Below are positions 1 to 4,934 of a stretch of DNA of 7,277 nt, piece by piece (the first letter of the stretch is position 1; every line of letters starts with the position of its first letter). The DNA comes from Bacillota bacterium. Its GTDB lineage: Bacteria > Bacillota > Clostridia > UBA1381. The stretch is from NCBI GenBank assembly GCA_021205715.1, contig JAJPXA010000008.1:1-7277 (forward strand). The letters are read 5' to 3'. The notes under the pieces were generated by a model. That model searched no databases, was not told where the DNA came from, and saw only the letters and a list, made by a program, of their open reading frames with translations. The position numbers and the translations under genes were made by a program.

Positions 1-17
1 GAAAGGGACTTTTCACA

Positions 18-2126
18 ATGACCAATTTTCAAACAATAGCACCTATCGCGGTGCTGGCCTGCGCTTTGATAGCGCTTGTGTTCGCGGCTATTAAATTTTT
101 CTCCGTAAAAAAGAAGCCCGAGGGTACGGACACTATGAAAGCAATAGGCGAAAAAATTCGCAAGGGTGCGATGGCGTATTTAAAGCGTCAGTATAAGACA
201 GTCGGCATTTTCTTTGCCGTTATGTTTGTAATACTGCTGATACTTTCATTTGTTGTAAAGCAGGAAAACGGAGATGGCTTCTTAACGCCGTTTGTACCGT
301 TCGCGTTTTTATCGGGCGGATTTTTCTCGGGACTTTCGGGATTTATCGGTATGAAAATCGCGACATACCCCAACACAAGAACCGCCAACGGAGCGCGCGA
401 GGGACTTAACAAGGGTCTTAAAATAGCGTTCTCGTCCGGTTCGGTTATGGGACTTACGGTTGTCGGTCTTGGACTTTTCGACATCAGTATGTGGTTCATA
501 ATCTTGAAATTCGGATTTAAGCTCGACGTTGACGCGATTATGTCCGCTATGCTTACGTTCGGTATGGGCGCAAGCTCGATGGCGCTCTTTGCGCGTGTTG
601 GCGGCGGCATATTCACAAAAGCGGCTGACGTAGGAGCCGACCTTGTAGGCAAGGTTGAGGCGGGAATCCCCGAGGACGACCCGAGAAACCCCGCGTGTAT
701 CGCGGATAACGTAGGCGACAACGTAGGCGACGTTGCCGGTATGGGCGCCGACCTTTACGAGTCGTATGTAGGTTCGATAATTTCGTGCGGCGCGCTTGCG
801 ACGGCGGCGGGACTCGGCTTTAACGGCGTTCTTGTTCCTATGCTTATCGCGGCAATCGGCATTATTTCGTCAATTGTGGGCACATTCTTTGTATCAACCA
901 AAGAAAACGCGACTCAAAAATCGCTTTTGGGCTCGTTAAGACGCGGTACATACGCGTCGGCGATAATCTCGGCGATAGGCTCGGCAATATTGATATTCAC
1001 ATTGCTTCCGGATAACTCAAATGTTTTCTGGGCGGTAATTTCAGGACTTTTGGCGGGTGTTTTGATAGGCTTTTTCACGGAGTATTACACTTCCGATTCG
1101 TATAAGCCGACGAAAAAGCTCGCTTCGTCATCGGAAACCGGCTCGGCTACAATTATCATTGACGGTATAGCGCTCGGTATGAAATCGACGGCGATACCGG
1201 TAATCATCATAGGTATTTCGGTAATCATCAGCTATTTCACATCCGGCGGTATGGCGAGCTTTGAAAACGGTCTTTACGGCGTTGCTCTTTCGGCTGTAGG
1301 TATGCTTTCAACATTGGGCATCACGCTTGCGACCGACGCTTACGGTCCCGTTGCGGATAATGCCGGCGGTATCGCGGAAATGTCGGGTCTTCCCGAGGTT
1401 GTTCGTGAGAGAACGGACGCGCTCGATTCGCTCGGAAACACAACCGCGGCTACGGGCAAGGGCTTCGCGATAGGATCGGCGGCTTTGACGGCGCTTGCGC
1501 TTATCGTTTCGTATACGGATAAGGTTGAAGGACTCGGAAAGACGTTGAAACTTACAATTACAAATCCGGCTGTGCTTATAGGCTTGTTTGTGGGCGCTAT
1601 GCTCCCGTTCCTGTTCAGCGCTATGACTATGCAGGCGGTAGGACGCGCGGCGCAAAAGATAGTTGTTGAGGTAAGACGTCAGTTCCGTGAAATAAAGGGA
1701 CTTATGCAGGGCAAGGCTGAGGCGGATTATGAAACCTGCGTTGATATTTGCACAAAATCATCGCTTAAGGAAATGATTTTGCCGGCGGCACTGGGTATTT
1801 TATCGCCTATCGTTGTCGGACTCGTTCTCGGTGTAAACGGTGTTGTAGGTATGCTTGCGGGCGCGCTTGTTTCGGGATTTGCTCTCGCGATTATGATGGC
1901 AAACTCGGGCGGCAGCTGGGATAACGCGAAGAAGTATATCGAGGCGGGCAACTTCGGCGGCAAGGGCAGCGAAAACCATAAGGCGGCTGTTGTCGGCGAT
2001 ACTGTCGGCGACCCGTTCAAGGACACATCGGGTCCCTCGGTAAATATTTTGATTAAGCTTCTTTCGATGGTTTCAATCGTATTTGCGACGATTGTTGTCA
2101 ATTACGGCGGAATGGGATTGTTCTAA
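18..2126 (+). CDS. hppA: Membrane-bound ion-pumping pyrophosphatase, K+-dependent, probably Na+-translocating
   Basis: This integral membrane enzyme hydrolyses PPi and pumps Na+ and/or H+ across the cytoplasmic membrane. The 702 residues fit the family, and about 16 hydrophobic segments can be counted (first near 4-28, last near 679-698). All three substrate-site blocks are present: K201 to E214 with DVGADLVGK, then D230, D234 and D238 of DNVGDNVGD; D440 to the GNTTAATGKG loop (473-482); and D635/K638 plus GDTVGDPFKD (660-669). A477 and G480 in the loop are the K+-dependent state (K+-independent enzymes carry Lys and Thr there). The gating Glu is E248 in DLYES, the position used by Thermotoga-type Na+ pumps rather than plant H+ pumps; the ion choice is inferred. 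The usual Cys after GD is V239. The start is supported by AAAGGGA at 2-8. It is followed by its own terminator, so it is probably monocistronic at this end; the promoter lies outside the window. Confidence 0.97.
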   Translation: MTNFQTIAPIAVLACALIALVFAAIKFFSVKKKPEGTDTMKAIGEKIRKGAMAYLKRQYKTVGIFFAVMFVILLILSFVVKQENGDGFLTPFVPFAFLSGGFFSGLSGFIGMKIATYPNTRTANGAREGLNKGLKIAFSSGSVMGLTVVGLGLFDISMWFIILKFGFKLDVDAIMSAMLTFGMGASSMALFARVGGGIFTKAADVGADLVGKVEAGIPEDDPRNPACIADNVGDNVGDVAGMGADLYESYVGSIISCGALATAAGLGFNGVLVPMLIAAIGIISSIVGTFFVSTKENATQKSLLGSLRRGTYASAIISAIGSAILIFTLLPDNSNVFWAVISGLLAGVLIGFFTEYYTSDSYKPTKKLASSSETGSATIIIDGIALGMKSTAIPVIIIGISVIISYFTSGGMASFENGLYGVALSAVGMLSTLGITLATDAYGPVADNAGGIAEMSGLPEVVRERTDALDSLGNTTAATGKGFAIGSAALTALALIVSYTDKVEGLGKTLKLTITNPAVLIGLFVGAMLPFLFSAMTMQAVGRAAQKIVVEVRRQFREIKGLMQGKAEADYETCVDICTKSSLKEMILPAALGILSPIVVGLVLGVNGVVGMLAGALVSGFALAIMMANSGGSWDNAKKYIEAGNFGGKGSENHKAAVVGDTVGDPFKDTSGPSVNILIKLLSMVSIVFATIVVNYGGMGLF

Positions 2127-2138
2127 ACACAAATTTAC

Positions 2139-2173
2139 AAAAGGAGCGGGCAGAGGAATGTCGGCTCCTTTTT
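2139..2173 (+). terminator. Intrinsic terminator after hppA
   Basis: AAAAGGAGC at 2139-2147 pairs perfectly with GCTCCTTTT at 2164-2172, giving a 9-bp stem with a 16-nt loop and a run of five T (2169-2173). It begins 12 bases after the hppA stop. The large loop and the A:T pairs at the stem base make it weaker than a textbook terminator, so some read-through into the next gene is possible. Confidence 0.7.
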
Positions 2174-2206
2174 GCATATTATCGCATTATTAAGGCATTA
2201 TTTAAG
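2174..2206 (+). repeat. Three near-identical GCATTATT-type repeats upstream of the DUF3737 gene
   Basis: GCATATTAT (2174-2182), GCATTATTAAG (2184-2194) and GCATTATTTAAG (2195-2206) follow each other with a 10-11 base period, about one DNA turn. They fill the space between the hppA terminator and the Shine-Dalgarno site of the next gene, where its promoter should lie. They could be operator half-sites or simply AT-rich promoter DNA. I see no convincing -35/-10 pair. Confidence 0.4.
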
Positions 2207-2218
2207 AAGGGAAGAATT

Positions 2219-3091
2219 ATGAGCAAGGAAGTAAGAGAGGGCTTTTTTGAGGGCGAGCGCTCGCTTTTTCAAGCAAGCGGACTTAAAATATACGACACCG
2301 TTTTCGGCTTCGGCGAGTCGCCCTTAAAGGAAGGCCGCGATATTGAGCTGTACAATACAATATTTGAATGGAAGTATCCGTTGTGGTATTCAAAAAACGT
2401 TAAGGTAAAGGACTGCACCTTGTTTAACGACGCGCGCGCGGGAGTGTGGTATACGGAGAACGCGGAATTTTCCGACTGCGTTATAGACGCGCCGAAAACA
2501 TTCAGGCGGTGCCGCGCTCTCGCACTTGCAAATGTGGATTTAACGTCGGCGGCGGAAACGCTGTGGAACTGTGAAAACGTGACGCTTCAAAACGTAAGCG
2601 TCAAAGGCACGTATTTCGGTATGGGGAGCGCCGATGTTACGGCGGATAATTTGCGCATAACGGGCGATTACTGCTTTGACGGCGGTAAGAATATAACCGT
2701 AAAAAATTCGCGCATTATTTCAAAGGACGCGTTTTGGAATTGCGAAAACGTGACGGTTGAAAACTCGTTTGTTTCGGGCGAGTATTTCGGCTGGAACTCA
2801 AAAAATGTGACGCTTATAAACTGCACGGTCGAGAGCGAGCAGGGGTTGTGCTATATGGATAATGTCGTTATGAAAAACTGCAAGCTGATACACACCAACC
2901 TCGCGTTTGAATATTCGACCGCCGACGCGGATATAAAAAGCAATATCGAAAGCGTCAAGAATCCCGTGTCGGGGCGCATAACGGCGGACTCCATAGGCGA
3001 GATTATTTTTGATAATCCGTGTATGAACAAAAATGATACCGAAATCACGGTGAGAAATCAAGAGGGAGTGCGATATGATAACGAGCGATGA
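2219..3091 (+). CDS. DUF3737-type right-handed parallel beta-helix protein, function unknown
   Basis: I recognise this 290-residue protein as a DUF3737 family member; no biochemical activity is known to me. It has no signal peptide or membrane segment, so it should be cytoplasmic, in line with its ten cysteines. About eleven coils of 19-21 residues start near residues 17, 37, 56, 77, 96, 116, 135, 154, 173, 192 and 211. Many have the pattern W/F-N-x-x-N-V-T-V-x-N-C/S, as expected for a solenoid with an inward-facing column (C66, C87, V126, L145, S164, S183, C202, C221). Residues 116-172 and 173-229 form a 57-residue duplication of three coils. A strong AAGGGA (2207-2212) stands 6 bases before the ATG. 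The last 17 bases overlap the glycoside hydrolase gene, so the two are co-translated. The fold suggests carbohydrate binding or processing, but that is inference. Confidence 0.88.
   Translation: MSKEVREGFFEGERSLFQASGLKIYDTVFGFGESPLKEGRDIELYNTIFEWKYPLWYSKNVKVKDCTLFNDARAGVWYTENAEFSDCVIDAPKTFRRCRALALANVDLTSAAETLWNCENVTLQNVSVKGTYFGMGSADVTADNLRITGDYCFDGGKNITVKNSRIISKDAFWNCENVTVENSFVSGEYFGWNSKNVTLINCTVESEQGLCYMDNVVMKNCKLIHTNLAFEYSTADADIKSNIESVKNPVSGRITADSIGEIIFDNPCMNKNDTEITVRNQEGVRYDNER
3062..3068 (+). promoter_or_regulatory. Shine-Dalgarno site of the GH88 gene, inside the upstream gene
   Basis: GAGGGAG lies 6 bases before the ATG at 3075 and within the last codons of the DUF3737 gene. It fixes the hydrolase start and the 17-base overlap, which implies translational coupling of the pair. 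Confidence 0.75.
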
Positions 3092-4250
3092 ATTAAAAAG
3101 CTATCCGCCGATAAGCGCGGATGAAGTAAACGCGGCGGCGGACAGAGCGGCGGCGCTTGTCGAAAAAAACGCGGAGCATTTTTTCTCGACCTTTCCCGCA
3201 GCGAACAGCGAGAATAATTTTTATTCGGAGTATGACAACGTTGATTGGACGGAGGGGTTCTGGACGGGCGAGGTATGGCTCGCATATGAGCGCACCGGAA
3301 GCGAGCGGTGCAAAAATGCGGCATTGGCGCAGGTCGAGAGCTTTTTGAACAGAATAGAAAACCGAATAAACGTAGACCATCACGATATGGGATTTTTGTA
3401 TTCGCCCTCGTGCGTCGCGGCGTATAAGCTGACGGGGAGCGAAAGCGGAAAGCGCGCGGCGCTTTTGGCGGCGGATAATCTGCTTACAAGATTTCGTGAA
3501 AAAGGTCAATTTTTCCAAGCGTGGGGGAGTATGGACGATAAAAACAACTGCCGTCTTATAATCGACTGCCTTATGAATATGCCGCTTTTGTTTTGGGCGA
3601 GCGACGTGACCGGCGACGGCAAATACCGCGCGAAAGCCGAGGCGCATATCCGTACGGCTATGAAATACATAGTCCGCGCCGATAATTCCACATATCACAC
3701 CTACTTTTTCGACCCCGAAACGGGTGAGCCGCAAAGGGGCGTGACCTGCCAAGGCAACCGCGACGGCTCTGCGTGGGCGCGCGGGCAGGCGTGGGGAATA
3801 TACGGCTCGGCGGTGGCGTATTCGAAGCTGAAAAACGAGGAATATATCACGATTTTCAAGCGCGTTGCCGATTATTTTATCGAGCATCTGCCGAAAAATC
3901 TCGTGCCGCATTGGGACTTCGATTTTGACGACGGAAGCGCGGAGCCGCGCGATTCATCCGCCGCCGCGGCGGCGGTATGCGGTATGCTTGAGATGTCAAA
4001 ATATCTGCCGCCGGATGATGCGGAGTATTATACCGGCGCCGCGAAACGCATATTAAAGGCGCTTGCGGAGCATTGCGCCGTAAAGAGCGCGGACGAGTCG
4101 AACGGACTCCTGCTCCACGGCACATACGCGAAAAAAACACCCACCAACACCTGCCACAACGGCGGTGTCGACGAGTGCAACACTTGGGGCGACTATTTCT
4201 ACTTTGAGGCGCTCACAAGACTCACAAAGGATTGGGAGTTGTATTGGTAA
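3075..4250 (+). CDS. Glycoside hydrolase family 88, unsaturated glucuronyl hydrolase, cytoplasmic
   Basis: GH88 enzymes remove the 4,5-unsaturated uronic acid left at the non-reducing end when a polysaccharide lyase cuts glycosaminoglycans or similar polymers. They hydrate the double bond rather than attack the glycosidic bond directly. The 391 residues match the usual length and an alpha6/alpha6 barrel. Against my memory of the Bacillus sp. GL1 enzyme (D88, D149, H193, Q211, R221, W225), the equivalents are D104 in HHDMGF, D164 in IIDCLMN, H208 in YHTYFF, Q226 in TCQG, and R236 and W240 in WARGQAWG. The near-constant offset supports an active enzyme. The end has the typical GVDECNTWGDYFYFEAL block (364-380). 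There is no signal peptide, so it acts on imported oligosaccharides. GH105 is the main alternative, less likely given the overall motifs. It is coupled to the beta-helix gene upstream and ends 4 bases before a strong terminator. Confidence 0.94.
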   Translation: MITSDELKSYPPISADEVNAAADRAAALVEKNAEHFFSTFPAANSENNFYSEYDNVDWTEGFWTGEVWLAYERTGSERCKNAALAQVESFLNRIENRINVDHHDMGFLYSPSCVAAYKLTGSESGKRAALLAADNLLTRFREKGQFFQAWGSMDDKNNCRLIIDCLMNMPLLFWASDVTGDGKYRAKAEAHIRTAMKYIVRADNSTYHTYFFDPETGEPQRGVTCQGNRDGSAWARGQAWGIYGSAVAYSKLKNEEYITIFKRVADYFIEHLPKNLVPHWDFDFDDGSAEPRDSSAAAAAVCGMLEMSKYLPPDDAEYYTGAAKRILKALAEHCAVKSADESNGLLLHGTYAKKTPTNTCHNGGVDECNTWGDYFYFEALTRLTKDWELYW

Positions 4251-4253
4251 AAC

Positions 4254-4289
4254 AAAAAAGGATTCCGAAATTTTCGGAATCCTTTTTTT
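4254..4289. terminator. Bidirectional intrinsic terminator between the convergent GH88 and engB genes
   Basis: The segment is an inverted repeat: six A (4254-4259), GGATTCCGAA (4260-4269), a 3-base loop, TTCGGAATCC (4273-4282) and seven T (4283-4289). The stem is 10 bp, or 16 bp with the A/T arms. Read on + it ends the GH88 transcript with a T run; read on - the A run becomes the T tract that ends lon-engB. The engB stop codon (4290-4288) falls in the A/T arm. Confidence 0.93.
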
Positions 4290-4893
4290 ATTCCTCTGTT
4301 ATTAATTCTCCCGCGCGCATCATTTCTATCATATCCCACACGGTGTATTTGCCTTCATCGTCCTTGGTGTTGAACGGAACCAAAATATCGTCCTCGCCCA
4401 TTTCGAGCGTGTCCCATATAAGCTCCAAATTCCCCTCTATTTCGCTCTTTTTGAGTTTATCCGTCTTTGTCGCGACGACTATCAGCCGCTCGTGATAATA
4501 CCTTATCCAGTCCGCCATTGTCATATCGTCCTTTGACGGCTTGTGACGCGAATCTACAAGCAAAATGGTCTGAACAAGCTCCTTGCGGTTCGCAAGATAA
4601 TCCTCCATCATTTTGCCCCATTTTTCAACCTCCGATTTGGAACGCTTCGCGTAGCCGTAGCCGGGGAGATCGACAAGAAAGATGGTTTCGTCGATATTGT
4701 AAAAATTTATCGTAATCGTTTTGCCGGGCGTTCCTGAAACGCGCGCGAGCGACTTGCGGTTTAAAAGCTTGTTTATAAGCGAGGATTTGCCGACGTTTGA
4801 GCGTCCGGCAAAAGCAAATTCCATATATCCCTTTGTCGGATATTGCTTGGGGCTTACCGCGGAAATTTCTATATCAGCATTATGTATGTTCAT
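4288..4893 (-). CDS. engB: Ribosome-biogenesis GTPase EngB (YsxC/YihA)
   Basis: EngB is a small P-loop GTPase that helps assemble the 50S ribosomal subunit in the cytoplasm. The 201 residues match the family. G1 is GRSNVGKS (30-37), followed by SLINKLLNRKSLAR, typical of the family; G2 is TPGKT (55-59); G3 is DLPGYGYAKRSK (75-86); the segment VDSRHKPSKDDMTM (113-126) is characteristic; G4 is TKTDK (142-146). The G5 region reads FNTKDDEGK (174-182) where B. subtilis has an FSS-type motif. The start is supported by GAAAGGA (4906-4900) 6 bases before the ATG. It lies 33 bases downstream of lon on the same strand, with no terminator between, so they are probably one operon. The stop codon is embedded in the bidirectional terminator. 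Confidence 0.97.
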   Translation of the reverse strand: MNIHNADIEISAVSPKQYPTKGYMEFAFAGRSNVGKSSLINKLLNRKSLARVSGTPGKTITINFYNIDETIFLVDLPGYGYAKRSKSEVEKWGKMMEDYLANRKELVQTILLVDSRHKPSKDDMTMADWIRYYHERLIVVATKTDKLKKSEIEGNLELIWDTLEMGEDDILVPFNTKDDEGKYTVWDMIEMMRAGELITEE

Positions 4894-4909
4894 AGCGTTT
4901 CCTTTCTTA

Positions 4910-4934
4910 TTTCGTAACTCATTTCGTTATCTCA
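4910..4934 (-). repeat. Adjacent 12/13-base near-duplicates across the lon stop codon
   Basis: On the - strand, TGAGATAACGAAA (4934-4922) is followed directly by TGAGTTACGAAA (4921-4910). The first copy contains the last lon codons and the TAA stop; the second lies in the lon-engB gap. It may be a small tandem duplication that lengthened the spacer. No function is apparent. Confidence 0.5.

Noticed and set aside
188..721. A 177-codon open frame on the - strand opposite hppA
   Set aside because: It lies entirely within strongly conserved pyrophosphatase coding sequence and has a low-complexity Pro/Ser/Ile composition typical of antisense frames.
2134..2201. Candidate promoter for the DUF3737 gene (TTTACA at 2134, TATTAT at 2177, CATTAT at 2196)
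   Set aside because: No pairing gives an acceptable -35, spacer and -10 together, so I do not call a promoter although one is probably needed after the terminator.
2580..2603. An 8-bp inverted repeat, TGACGCTT and AAGCGTCA, inside the DUF3737 gene
   Set aside because: It is within coding repeats and is not followed by a T run; a stem of this size is expected by chance in several kilobases.
3093..3911. A 272-codon open frame on the - strand opposite the GH88 gene
   Set aside because: It is antisense to a gene with a complete set of catalytic motifs. It is Arg-rich, resembles no family I know, and arises from the GCG/CGC codon bias of the sense strand.
4890..4922. A 10-codon mini frame (MSYEIRKETL) on the - strand whose TGA overlaps the engB ATG
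   Set aside because: It has no Shine-Dalgarno site, and engB has a strong one of its own within the same stretch. The ATGA overlap is probably chance.
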